The notes: generated from the letters alone by a model not told the origin. Numbered from the stretch's first letter, positions 6,893-15,429 are shown. The stretch is 31,897 nucleotides of DNA from JAAYCI01 sp964367945 (GCA_964367945.1 CAYIZZ010000012.1:1-31897); one strand, 5' to 3'. Program-made: numbers and translations.

Positions 6893-8458
6893 TCAGTTAA
6901 GGCAAAAACGATAAAGTTCTTCATTCTTTTGTATTATCATGTTGTCTGAATGACATCCCAGTACCCAAAGTTTTCCTTTTTTTGCAAGCTGGTGCGCAAA
7001 AGATGGATTTGTGATAACTGAAAGCATGGCGGATGATATGTCCTCGGCGGTCTCACATGGATAATATGGCATAGGGCTATCGTAAAACTCAATCATTCGC
7101 TCGTCTGCTACTTTTTTGGATATGAGCACCGAACGTCCTGTGGCAAGCACCTCAAACGCAATACCCCCAAACACAGGCAAAACGAACTGGTCAAGTATCG
7201 CATCCACCGAAAGACACGCAAGGGTAAATGCTTCTTTGCCCAGCGGAGGTGTCCAAATAACACGTTCTTTCAGCTCCGGTATGTCATCTACCATACTGCG
7301 AATTTCTTTAATATCATCGCCCCAGCTTGCTAAAACCAAGCGGAAATTATATCCTTGTTTCGCCAGCTGAGCAGCACCTTTAACTACAAGGTCGGTACCT
7401 TTTATAGAACAGCTTTGACGAGAAGGGCAAAAAAATACAGGTGTATCAGACGCTACACCAAAACGAGTACTGAAATCATCAGGAATGTGCATTTGCTCCA
7501 TTCTGTGGGCGATTTTCTCTGCCGCGATACCATGAAGTCCTGCAACAAACGGCACACCCGACGCTTTATGCAAATAGCAAGCACTGTCATAGCAGTCGGT
7601 GTTTGTCAGCATAAACCCTTTACTGTTTGCATATGCTAAAAGTGCTAAATGGGTGGTGTCGTTATCAGTGTAAGGAAAGTCTCGTATGGTGCCATGCTCA
7701 AAACAAATATAGTTGGATATTCCGGCAAGGTAGCACCAAATACCATCGGTGGCATATGCCTCGATGATGTCATACTCTGCAAAAAGCTCGGAATATAACG
7801 GAACAGACTCTTTGATATAATCGGTGTTCCAGTGTTTATCAAGGGCGATAGGCCTATCGGGAAACCATTTTTTCGCATCGTTTTGAATACGTAGGATGAG
7901 TGGATCTTGACTGATGGTGTTTTCTTCGACTTGTGGAATATCGGCAGAAGAGGACGGCCTCGATTGAAGCTTAGAAAGCACACTACGCATGAAATCCAGC
8001 GATTTAAACGCAAAACTCTCGAGAGCAAGTAAAACACCTTTACACTTTGAATTCTCTCTGAAAGTAAAATAACGATATATAACGGACATTTGTTTCCAGA
8101 GTTTTTTGGCTTTTTCGTTTTCACCGCGGCGTCGTGCCAGGAGATAAGCAATAGCTATTCTTCGAGGTGCGGCGCAATACCACTTGGGACGCTGAAATCC
8201 GTGTAGGTTTACCTTGTGCCAGTTGGGGTAGTTGAAATTCCCCACATCACCTGTAAACGTAGCGTCTTCCCACTCGGGACTACCCATGACATGGTAATAA
8301 TCGGCAGAAAGTACATCACAATCAGCGCCTGCATCATTCAAAAGTTTCGCATTTTGATAGGCGTTGCCGGCGATGTTTCCAACGTGCAAAATACGTGGTG
8401 CACGGTGATTTTTTTCTATAAACTCTGCCACCCATGTTGGCTGTAAAGCTTTTGACAT
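6893..8458 (-). CDS. GT-B-like glycosyltransferase paralogue 2
   Basis: The 521-aa soluble protein has the look of a two-Rossmann-domain glycosyltransferase. An N-terminal strand and glycine-rich turn, PRILHVGNIAGNAYQNAKLL (about 21-40), is followed by GADCDVLSADYYHVMGSPEW. The middle carries an FEHGTIRD motif (about 253-260) and TDCYDSACYLHKASGVP. The C-terminal domain starts near VFFCPSRQS (about 335) and has GIAFEVLATGRSVL, like the donor-binding helix of family 4 enzymes. There is no membrane segment. It is clearly homologous along its length to the gene just upstream, which points to tandem duplication and divergence. The start ATG at 8458 follows AAAGGA. Acceptor and donor are unknown; cell-surface glycan or protein glycosylation is only a guess. 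Confidence 0.6.
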   Translation of the reverse strand: MSKALQPTWVAEFIEKNHRAPRILHVGNIAGNAYQNAKLLNDAGADCDVLSADYYHVMGSPEWEDATFTGDVGNFNYPNWHKVNLHGFQRPKWYCAAPRRIAIAYLLARRRGENEKAKKLWKQMSVIYRYFTFRENSKCKGVLLALESFAFKSLDFMRSVLSKLQSRPSSSADIPQVEENTISQDPLILRIQNDAKKWFPDRPIALDKHWNTDYIKESVPLYSELFAEYDIIEAYATDGIWCYLAGISNYICFEHGTIRDFPYTDNDTTHLALLAYANSKGFMLTNTDCYDSACYLHKASGVPFVAGLHGIAAEKIAHRMEQMHIPDDFSTRFGVASDTPVFFCPSRQSCSIKGTDLVVKGAAQLAKQGYNFRLVLASWGDDIKEIRSMVDDIPELKERVIWTPPLGKEAFTLACLSVDAILDQFVLPVFGGIAFEVLATGRSVLISKKVADERMIEFYDSPMPYYPCETAEDISSAMLSVITNPSFAHQLAKKGKLWVLGCHSDNMIIQKNEELYRFCLN

Positions 8459-8469
8459 AAACTATCCTT

Positions 8470-10104
8470 TCACACCAGCGGATAAATTATATTATACGAT
8501 TGGCAGTTTTTTTCTACAATACATGCATGGCTGTGGTATGCTAAAATCCATTCACGGCCTTTTTCAGCCAGTTTTACGGCAGATGCAGGGTCTTGCAATA
8601 TAGTTTTTGCAGCGTTATATATATCATCTTCGTTTTCTATTGAGAAAATTGGCCACATTTTTGGGAAAAATCTAAGCATTAACTCCTGTGGTATATGCTT
8701 GTTTATAAGTGCGGCATGGCCGTTCATCATAGTTTCAATGCCGTTTCCACCCATCAAACGTAGTAGCAAGTTGTCGAACACAGCGGCTGAGGCCGTCAAA
8801 ATTTGATAATACTCAGCCTTGCCAAAAGGTGGATGCCACATCACTGCTTTTTCCATCTCGCCACATTCGTCGCGGATAAATGTTTTAAATATCTCGCAGT
8901 CGTTGCCCCATTGCAGCTGCAACACCTTGAAACCACCACCGTTTTCTTTGTACAGGCGTGCCAAAGCTTTATACAGCATATCGTTTGCTTTCAGGTATGT
9001 GCCGTAGTGTGGGTCGATATCAACACGTGCAGGGCAGAAAAACAACACTTCATCATCGTTTGCATAAGTGCTGCGATCGAACGCCGGTGCACTTTGTAGG
9101 GCTTTTTCCCAGCGCTGCATCATGCGTTCGGTGTCAAACCCATGCAGACCACAAACAATGGGTGCTTTGCTGTGTGTTGTGATATACACAGCCGAGTCAT
9201 AACAGTCCACATTAGTGACATACACTACCTTTGCTTTGGCGTATGCTAAAAGAGACATACGGGAAAGATCGTTGTCTTCATACACTGTATCGCGCAATGT
9301 ACCATGCTCGTATGCCACATAGTTTTCATATCCACACAAGTATGGCCATATTGGATCAATGGCGTAACACTGCACTAAGTCATAGCATGAAAATAAAGGC
9401 AGGTATTCTTTAGCAGCACGGATATGATCGCGTGCTATAGTGCCGAAACTAAACTCTCTATCAGGATAAAACGCCTTTGCATCGGCCAGCATCCGCTGTA
9501 TCACAGGCAAAGTATCGTCTTGCAAATTCAATTTATCTTTTTCAGCGCCTGTAAGAGCGGTAAGTTTACTTTTACATCGCAAAAAGAAAATATCGGGTTT
9601 TGTGAAAAGTTCTTTAAACGCTGTCATTACAAAAACCCAAAACATACGAAACTTAAACTGTAGCCTTTCAAAAGCTTCAGCTTTTTGTCTTGATTCTTCA
9701 TCTTTATTGTTGTTTACAAGACGTATACGGCTTTTTTCCATTTTGTGCCAAAGACGGTTTTGCTTTTGAGTGTTGTTTTCTCTTTTTGCGATGAGATATT
9801 CAATGGCCAGTGTGCGAGGTGCCTGAGCAAACCAACGTGGACGCTCGAACCCATGCATGTCAAGGGTGTGAAGCGCCGGAAAAAACTGGTTACCTACATC
9901 GCCGTCAAAGTCAGCGTCGTCCCATTCGGGGTTGCCCATGATGTGGTAATAATCAGAACAAAGCACATCACAATCAGCCCCCTGTGCATTTAGCATCTTG
10001 GCGGTTTGGTAGGCGTTGTTGTTGATGTTTCCCACATGTAAAATACGAGGCTTACGATTATTTTTTTCTATAAATGCAGAAATCCAAGCGTGTGTTTCTT
10101 TCAT
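8470..10104 (-). CDS. GT-B-like glycosyltransferase paralogue 1
   Basis: This is the larger member of the tandem pair (544 aa from the preferred start). Shared blocks with paralogue 2 are FIEKNNRKPRILHVGNI, NAYQTAKMLNAQGADCDVL, DYYHIMGNPEWDDADFDGDVGN, YEHGTLRD, LLAYAKAK, TNVDCYDSAVYI and CGLHGFDTERMM. The region between the N-terminal and middle blocks (about residues 115-190) is Lys/Arg/Glu-rich and poorly conserved. The ATG at 10104 is preferred, with GGGGAG just upstream; the in-frame GTG at 10116 overlaps that site. It lies 11 bases from paralogue 2 and is transcribed away from the ABC operon. It is the first gene of the minus-strand cluster, so its promoter should lie within 10105-10226, but I could not pick a convincing one. 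Confidence 0.6.
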   Translation of the reverse strand: MKETHAWISAFIEKNNRKPRILHVGNINNNAYQTAKMLNAQGADCDVLCSDYYHIMGNPEWDDADFDGDVGNQFFPALHTLDMHGFERPRWFAQAPRTLAIEYLIAKRENNTQKQNRLWHKMEKSRIRLVNNNKDEESRQKAEAFERLQFKFRMFWVFVMTAFKELFTKPDIFFLRCKSKLTALTGAEKDKLNLQDDTLPVIQRMLADAKAFYPDREFSFGTIARDHIRAAKEYLPLFSCYDLVQCYAIDPIWPYLCGYENYVAYEHGTLRDTVYEDNDLSRMSLLAYAKAKVVYVTNVDCYDSAVYITTHSKAPIVCGLHGFDTERMMQRWEKALQSAPAFDRSTYANDDEVLFFCPARVDIDPHYGTYLKANDMLYKALARLYKENGGGFKVLQLQWGNDCEIFKTFIRDECGEMEKAVMWHPPFGKAEYYQILTASAAVFDNLLLRLMGGNGIETMMNGHAALINKHIPQELMLRFFPKMWPIFSIENEDDIYNAAKTILQDPASAVKLAEKGREWILAYHSHACIVEKNCQSYNIIYPLV

Positions 10105-10226
10105 ATTACTCCCCACAGTTTTATTACATTATCCGTTATATTTTATCATATTAGTGACAAAATAAAAAGTGTTATAAATGATTTAAATTACTTACTAAAA
10201 TAATTATGACAAAAGAAGTGATATTA

Positions 10227-10255
10227 TTGTTCCTAATATGTCTATATGATATACT
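10227..10255 (+). promoter_or_regulatory. Promoter of the ABC/surface-protein operon
   Basis: TTGTTC (10227-10232), a 17-base spacer and TATACT (10250-10255). The expected start near 10262 lies downstream of the first in-frame ATG at 10246, which supports the later GTG start of the ATPase gene. Confidence 0.7.
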
Positions 10256-10296
10256 ACAAAATAGTATGTGATGACAAAGTGAGGTGGAAAGCAAAC

Positions 10297-11097
10297 GTGG
10301 CTCTTATGATAAAAGTGGAAAACTTGCGCAAAGTATATCGTGTGGGCGAGGAAAAAGTGGTGGCTTTGCGGAACATCTGCCTTGACATAGAACAAGGCGA
10401 GATATGCTGTATTGTGGGCACATCCGGCAGTGGAAAGTCCACACTACTGAACCAGCTGGCAGGCCTTGAAAAACCCACAAAGGGCGATGTGCATATAAAA
10501 GGTAAGAATGTTTCAAAAATGACAGAAAACCAGCTGGCAAAGTTTCGGCAAAAGTACCTGGGATTTGTGTTTCAGTCATATAACTTAATGCATACCATGA
10601 CAGCGGTGGAAAATGTGGCGTTACCACTGATGTTTCGCGGTATACCGAAAGCAAAACGCGAGGCCGTTGCAGCAAAGCAGCTTAAAAAAATGGGGCTTGG
10701 CAAAAGAATGCACCACAAACCCACTGAAATGTCGGGGGGTCAGCAGCAACGTGTGGGTATAGCCCGTGCATTTGTGGCAAATCCAAAAGTGATTTTTGCC
10801 GACGAGCTCACAGGCAACCTTGACTCTAAAACCACAGCTCAGGTGATGAATGTAGTGTTGAAAATGGCAAGAGAGCAAGGAATCACATTTATAATGGTAA
10901 CACATGACAAAGAGCTTTCTTTATATGCAGATAGAGTAGTAACTTTGAAAGATGGGCGTGTGGTGAGCGATGAAGTAAATGAAAATCCCAAACAGTTTTT
11001 TGATATAGAAAAGCCTCAAGAAATAGAACCAACAGTAGAGTCGAGTGATGAAAAACCTCAAGATAAAAATAAAAAAGGCGCAGAGGAAGTAATATGA
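10297..11097 (+). CDS. ABC transporter ATP-binding protein (MacB/LolD type) with acidic tail
   Basis: This is the nucleotide-binding subunit of a MacB-like type VII ABC system that drives the permease encoded two genes downstream. Motifs: Walker A GTSGSGKST, Q-loop FVFQSYNLMHTMTAVENV (the typical MacB/LolD run), signature MSGGQQQRVGIARAF, Walker B VIFADELTGNLDS, H-loop MVTHD. After the ABC fold comes a charged tail of about 40 residues rich in Glu, Lys and Pro, unusual for the family. The GTG at 10297 is chosen because GAGGTGG lies nine bases upstream and because the earlier ATG precedes the predicted transcript start; an ATG at 10306 is the alternative. Its TGA overlaps the next start by four bases. 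Confidence 0.88.
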   Translation: MALMIKVENLRKVYRVGEEKVVALRNICLDIEQGEICCIVGTSGSGKSTLLNQLAGLEKPTKGDVHIKGKNVSKMTENQLAKFRQKYLGFVFQSYNLMHTMTAVENVALPLMFRGIPKAKREAVAAKQLKKMGLGKRMHHKPTEMSGGQQQRVGIARAFVANPKVIFADELTGNLDSKTTAQVMNVVLKMAREQGITFIMVTHDKELSLYADRVVTLKDGRVVSDEVNENPKQFFDIEKPQEIEPTVESSDEKPQDKNKKGAEEVI

Positions 11098-12887
11098 AAA
11101 ACAAAAATGCGGCAAGAAGTAAAATGAATATTATTGTGGCTATGGTATTGGCGATGATGCTGATTATAGGCACAGTGCCAGTATATGCCGGCAGTGTTAC
11201 AGGAAACCACGTCCAGATTATTGACGATTTAGCGCCTGCGGTAGTGGCCGAGAAAAACAGCACCACCACCCTAAGCGTGACGGCTTTACACATGCCGCCT
11301 ATCACAGGGCATGATCTTACTTTCACATGGTACTTAAACGGTGCGGTGATTGCTACAAGTGCATCGCCTGTAAGCACAAACCTTCCCGGTAGCGGTGCTG
11401 TCAGCTGGGATGCCTCTGAACCTCATAAACTCACCATAAAAGATAATGGTGGTAGCGATCATATAGGGGTGTATCAAGTAGCCATTGGATGTAGCGATGC
11501 TGCTTGTGCGGTGAACACAAGTATGGCGTTTTCAAACCCGTGCAATTATTCTGTTTCGAGCGGGGAATCTTCCATCAGCACACCCACTACACCACAAGGT
11601 GGCTCGCTGTATGTCACGGGATACACCGTGCAAAATGCTGCGGGTGGTGAGATTCAAACCATTGGTGTGGGCCAAAAAGCACAAATTATCATAGGCCTGA
11701 GAGATAGCAGATTCTCTCAAGTTCCGGCAAAAATGGACGCATACGGTAACATTGCCAACATTAAAATCACCAGCACAGACACGTTTGCCACACCATCTTT
11801 TGGTGATATAAACATCACCACACCGAGGATTGTGAATGGCGAGCTGGAGTATGCGATAATTTTCAATGATATCATGTATAAAGGCGGGGATAACACCTTG
11901 GCTTTTGATGTGGCATATCAAGACAACTCTGTGGCGATGCAAAACATCACCGTGGGCATCAGCCAGTGCCAAGACCCGGCCGAGGTGAAAGGTGCCAGTC
12001 CCACTGTCATGCTTAGCTCTTTATCTTACGGAGAAGCCAGCGTGGAAGCCGGAAGTGTGTTTACCTTGTCTGTGACATCGTACAATACCAGCTCCACCCA
12101 AAGCCTGAGCGACATTAAAACATCTATTACACTTTCGGAAAAAATCACACTTGCGGGAGCCAGCAACATCACATTGCATCCGTCAGTAGGGCCAAACGGT
12201 AGCTACACCGAAACATTCACCCTGCAAGCGCAAAACTCTGCCGAAACAGGGATAGAAAACCTGACGATAGATTATTCATACTACATCCAAGGCACAGACG
12301 AGATGCTTACATCCAGCCAGATGATAGCCATACCTATTGTACAGCCGGATAGGTTTGAGTTTACCGGTGTGGACATTGACCCTGAAATATATGTTGGTCA
12401 AGAGGGTAGCATCAGCGTGGGGTTTGTGAACAAAGGCAAAGGTATACTGTATAACCTTGCGGCGGAAATCACAGGAAACATCAACGAGCCGGGCCAGTAT
12501 CAATATATAGGTAACCTTGACTCTGGTACCGAAAACTCGGCGGATTTCTTTTTAGTTAGCGATACCGCAGACCCGGTGCAAGGGCAGATAATTATAACAT
12601 ATGAAGATATAAACGGTACTCAGCAGACAAAAACGCAAGATTATTCATATGTGCCGATTGATATGGGCATGTATGAAGATGACATGGGGTTTGACGATGA
12701 CTTCATGGATGAAGACATGTATGATATGGATGGCCAATCCGCAGGAATGCCATGGTGGGGCTGGTTGATAGTAGGTGTTGTAATTATCGGTACTACTGTG
12801 GTGGTTATTGTGGTTGTTAAAAAGAAAAAGGCGAAAAAGATAGCACAGCAGCTGGAAGACGAGGACGACGACGATGAAGATTTCTGA
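11094..12887 (+). CDS. Surface-anchored beta-domain protein of the ABC system (COG1361-like)
   Basis: A signal peptide (about residues 12-33, ending VYA) leads into a long extracellular part of Ser/Thr/Asn-rich beta domains. An Ig-like segment (LTFTWYLNG, WDASEPHKLTIKDNG) comes first, and CARDB-like repeats (ASVEAGSVFTLSVTSYNTSSTQSLSDIK; VGQEGSISVGFVNKGKGILYNLAAEI) follow. Before the C-terminal membrane helix (about 554-575) lies a Met/Asp-rich stretch (522-550, six Met). The short inside tail is KKKK followed by a nearly pure Asp/Glu run. The gene sits between the ATPase and permease genes and overlaps both. Proteins of this COG1361-like type seem to replace the HlyD/MacA adaptor in such operons; that role is inferred. 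Cargo is unknown. Confidence 0.75.
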   Translation: MKNKNAARSKMNIIVAMVLAMMLIIGTVPVYAGSVTGNHVQIIDDLAPAVVAEKNSTTTLSVTALHMPPITGHDLTFTWYLNGAVIATSASPVSTNLPGSGAVSWDASEPHKLTIKDNGGSDHIGVYQVAIGCSDAACAVNTSMAFSNPCNYSVSSGESSISTPTTPQGGSLYVTGYTVQNAAGGEIQTIGVGQKAQIIIGLRDSRFSQVPAKMDAYGNIANIKITSTDTFATPSFGDINITTPRIVNGELEYAIIFNDIMYKGGDNTLAFDVAYQDNSVAMQNITVGISQCQDPAEVKGASPTVMLSSLSYGEASVEAGSVFTLSVTSYNTSSTQSLSDIKTSITLSEKITLAGASNITLHPSVGPNGSYTETFTLQAQNSAETGIENLTIDYSYYIQGTDEMLTSSQMIAIPIVQPDRFEFTGVDIDPEIYVGQEGSISVGFVNKGKGILYNLAAEITGNINEPGQYQYIGNLDSGTENSADFFLVSDTADPVQGQIIITYEDINGTQQTKTQDYSYVPIDMGMYEDDMGFDDDFMDEDMYDMDGQSAGMPWWGWLIVGVVIIGTTVVVIVVVKKKKAKKIAQQLEDEDDDDEDF

Positions 12888-14256
12888 TATACTTCGTCTA
12901 AGCTTTGAAAACCTACGTAGGCGTATAGGCCGAACCATTCTAACAGTAATAGGTGTGGTGGTTGGCACATCGGCCATTGTTGTGATGGTGTCTATGGGCA
13001 TTGCCTCCAACCAAGGATTTGAAGAAATGCTGGCCCAGTGGGGCGATCTTACCATGATAGAGGTAAACAACTGGGGCTCAAACGAAAGTACTGCGGAACC
13101 TCCACCACTTACCGATGAGGCAGTGGAGTCGTTTATGCAAATAGAAAATGTGGTGGTGGCAACACCGATATACAGGCCACGTTATTATTATCCCATTATT
13201 GTTTCAGGAAGCAAAGACAGGTATCAAAACATGGGTGGTTTTGAGCTGATAGGTATTTATCCTCAAGCAGCCGAGGCGCTGGGATATGAGCTTATGTCGG
13301 GGGAGTATCTGCCAACGGAAACTTTGAACCTGAAAAGAAATGGTGATGTGGAAATTCCTGTGATGGTGGGCAGTTATTTTGAATATGGGTTCAGTGACAC
13401 AAGAAAATCCGGTGAAAACTCTATGCGATGGCCGGGACAAACTGATATGGCGGGAAATCCGCTGCTACCGTTTGTGGACCTGGAAACCGACACCATTACA
13501 ATGAAAGAAAGCAGCTACGACACAAGCAACGCCACTGGCACAGAATATGAGCTGGAAATTGTGGGTGTGATGGCCGAGGGTAACGATTATGTCACTCATT
13601 ACGGTGCATTGATGGACATAAACTTACTAAAACAAATAGAAGAACAGTATATGCGCGATAATAAAATCACAGAGCAAGATAGCCAAAGTGGGTATGATAC
13701 AGTTAAAGTCAAGGTGAATGACGTGGATAACGTCAGCGATGTGGTGGATATACTGGAAGAGCAAGGATTTGGCACATGGTCCATGGAAGGCGAAAGAGAG
13801 CAAATGCAAGAGCAGTCGCGTGCACAGCAGATGCTACTGGGTGGTATTGGCGCAGTATCGCTGTTTGTGGCGGCACTGTCGATAGTGAACACCATGACAA
13901 TGGCCATTTATGAGCGCACACGTGAGATAGGCGTGATGAAGGTACTGGGCTGTGAAGTGGGTAGGGTGCGTACGATGTTTTTACTGGAAGCTGGCATGAT
14001 TGGTTTTTTTGGTGGGCTTCTTGGTGTGGTGTTAAGTTATCTGTTAAGTTTCCTTTTAAATACCATTGCTCCAATGATGATGTCGGGCGGGATGATGAAT
14101 ATGATGCCTATGTATGGCGAGAAAATCTCGGTTATACCGTGGTGGTTGTCACTGGCAGCTTTGCTGTTTTCCACTTTTGTGGGCATTATATCGGGGGTTT
14201 TACCGGCAAGGCGTGCAGTTCGTATATCAGCACTAGAAGCTATTCGGCACGAATGA
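12874..14256 (+). CDS. MacB/FtsX-type ABC permease
   Basis: The topology is the classic one: an N-terminal membrane helix (about 20-42, after the start MKISDILRLSFENLRRRIGRT), a large extracellular MacB_PCD-type domain (about 43-320), then three helices with the FtsX core. INTMTMAIYERTREIGVMKVLGC follows the second helix, and LPARRAVRISALEAIRHE ends the protein. Between the last two helices lies an unusual loop with eight Met in 13 residues (401-413). The start lies inside the acidic tail codons of the surface protein (14-base overlap), so translation is coupled. It works with the ATPase encoded at the head of the operon, either exporting a substrate or passing force across the membrane. Confidence 0.87.
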   Translation: MKISDILRLSFENLRRRIGRTILTVIGVVVGTSAIVVMVSMGIASNQGFEEMLAQWGDLTMIEVNNWGSNESTAEPPPLTDEAVESFMQIENVVVATPIYRPRYYYPIIVSGSKDRYQNMGGFELIGIYPQAAEALGYELMSGEYLPTETLNLKRNGDVEIPVMVGSYFEYGFSDTRKSGENSMRWPGQTDMAGNPLLPFVDLETDTITMKESSYDTSNATGTEYELEIVGVMAEGNDYVTHYGALMDINLLKQIEEQYMRDNKITEQDSQSGYDTVKVKVNDVDNVSDVVDILEEQGFGTWSMEGEREQMQEQSRAQQMLLGGIGAVSLFVAALSIVNTMTMAIYERTREIGVMKVLGCEVGRVRTMFLLEAGMIGFFGGLLGVVLSYLLSFLLNTIAPMMMSGGMMNMMPMYGEKISVIPWWLSLAALLFSTFVGIISGVLPARRAVRISALEAIRHE

Positions 14257-14279
14257 TATAAAAATCGTGCTTGTTTTTG
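14247..14279 (+). terminator. Intrinsic terminator at the end of the ABC operon
   Basis: GCACGA (14247-14252) pairs with TCGTGC (14265-14270), followed by TTGTTTTTG. The left arm overlaps the last sense codons and the stop of the permease gene. Confidence 0.6.
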
Positions 14280-14378
14280 TAGGATACTTACAATTTATGT
14301 ATTGAATACAATTTATGACAATTTCTGTAAAACCTGAGTGCTAAAATTAGCCATCAAATGTAAAGGGGAGAATTTTGT

Positions 14379-14537
14379 ATGATGTATCAATATAATTCCA
14401 CCAAGTCTTCTGTGCAATTTAAAGATGATCCAATTAAAAGTATGCCATTTCCTCCCGAATACTATGAAAATGAACGCAAAGCAAAAGCAATGATAGAAAA
14501 AATGGTTAAACCACCACAAAAAGTGATGAAAATTTAG
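14379..14537 (+). CDS. Orphan 52-aa charged protein
   Basis: A short ORF with a strong ribosome binding site (AAGGGGAG eight bases before the ATG at 14379) ending in TAG. The product starts MMYQYNSTKSS and is hydrophilic. It has a Pro/Tyr patch (MPFPPEYYENE, about 22-32) and then a Lys/Met-rich helix-like end (KAKAMIEKMVKPP). There is no signal peptide, membrane segment or Cys. It stands alone between the operon terminator at 14247-14279 and the bidirectional terminator at 14574-14610, so it is a separate transcription unit if real. I do not recognise the family. The clean ribosome binding site and sensible codon use make it more likely than chance. Confidence 0.5.
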   Translation: MMYQYNSTKSSVQFKDDPIKSMPFPPEYYENERKAKAMIEKMVKPPQKVMKI

Positions 14538-14573
14538 CTATGAAACCATTTTATTAACACAAAGTAGATACCA

Positions 14574-14610
14574 AAAAACCGACCTTGATGTTTTCATCAA
14601 AGTCGGTTTT
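14574..14610. terminator. Bidirectional terminator between convergent genes
   Basis: A 9-bp outer stem (14575-14583 with 14602-14610, AAAACCGAC/GTCGGTTTT), one mismatch, a 6-bp inner stem (TTGATG/CATCAA) and a TTTT loop. There are T runs on both strands; the six-T run on the minus strand (14578-14573) is the better one and serves the FliD-like gene. Confidence 0.85.
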
Positions 14611-14637
14611 AATGTTATGTGAATTTTGCCTGAACTT

Positions 14638-15429
14638 TTAAGCCAGCATGTTTAAAAGCATTCCCGTAGCAGCTTGATGTGTCCAACCATAAACACCGCT
14701 ACCTTTACTTTCAGTATACAACTCATGGAACGGATTTCCACTGGTGCGCAAAGACTGTATCTCAGCTAAATCGTTTGAAATAAGACTTTGCGCTGAAGCC
14801 TGCTCTAAAAACTGAGAACGTGCATGGATACTATCAGCAAGACCATTCCATCCGCCTAGAATATCTTTGTTTAAGGCAAGCTGGGCGGAGTTTTCAGTGC
14901 TGAGGCTTTCTGTCAACTTTGCTGTGTCCACCTCAAGCGTACCGTCGTCTGCAACGGTGATACCTACCATGGCAAGACCCTCGGCAGGGGCAGGGTCGGT
15001 AACCATACGAGAAAGTTGCTTTATTACGCCGGGACCACGCTCGGAGTTATCGTTCAGCACTTTCATTGTGTTGTTATAGTCGTCCACCATCGTCTGCACA
15101 GCATTTACGGTAGCTTGCACAGTATCCTCTGTTATGTTACCTTCGCTATCGTACAGTAACTTATCAAGGTTATCAAGGCGCAAATCGTTGGCAGATTGCT
15201 GCATTTGCTTTACAGACAAAGAATAAGAATCCAAAAAAGCAGCAGACTCTTTTTTAAGAGTTTCGCCTGAAGCGTAGCTACTGTTCATTGTGTCAAGCTG
15301 AGACTGCACACTTTCTTTGCTGGTGGTGTTGTAGCTTGATAAATTCAAAGAAGAACTAGTAGAAGAAGTGCTACTAAATAAGTTTTGGTTCATGCTAAGA
15401 GTAAGATAAGAAGATGTGTCGATTGACAT
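14638..15429 (-). CDS. Short FliD-like (flagellar filament cap C-domain) protein
   Basis: The 263-aa protein has a Ser/Asn-rich N terminus (about 1-40) and a helical segment (QSQLDTMNSSYASGETLKKESAAFLDSYS). A part then resembles the C-terminal region of flagellar hook-associated protein 2: VNAVQTMVDDYNNTMKVLND, PAEGLAMVGITVADDGTLEVDTAKLTESL and a closing helical region. It is much shorter than FliD (usually 400 aa or more), and no other flagellar gene lies in this window. There is no signal peptide or membrane helix. The ATG at 15429 is chosen because AAAGGAG is eight bases upstream; the longer frame from 15447 begins at that very site. On the minus strand TAAA-N15-GACGTATA (15502-15476) weakly recalls a sigma-D promoter. 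An export-apparatus-dependent protein or a degenerate cap are both possible. Confidence 0.5.
   Translation of the reverse strand: MSIDTSSYLTLSMNQNLFSSTSSTSSSLNLSSYNTTSKESVQSQLDTMNSSYASGETLKKESAAFLDSYSLSVKQMQQSANDLRLDNLDKLLYDSEGNITEDTVQATVNAVQTMVDDYNNTMKVLNDNSERGPGVIKQLSRMVTDPAPAEGLAMVGITVADDGTLEVDTAKLTESLSTENSAQLALNKDILGGWNGLADSIHARSQFLEQASAQSLISNDLAEIQSLRTSGNPFHELYTESKGSGVYGWTHQAATGMLLNMLA

Noticed and set aside
8803..9182. Plus-strand ORFs opposite the GT-like genes
   Set aside because: They are antisense shadows: no ribosome binding sites, unusual His/Cys-rich composition and clear homology of the minus-strand frame between the paralogues.
12641..12970. Antisense ORF with a poly-Ser run
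   Set aside because: It is the mirror of the Asp/Glu codons of the surface-protein tail, with no ribosome binding site and no domain.
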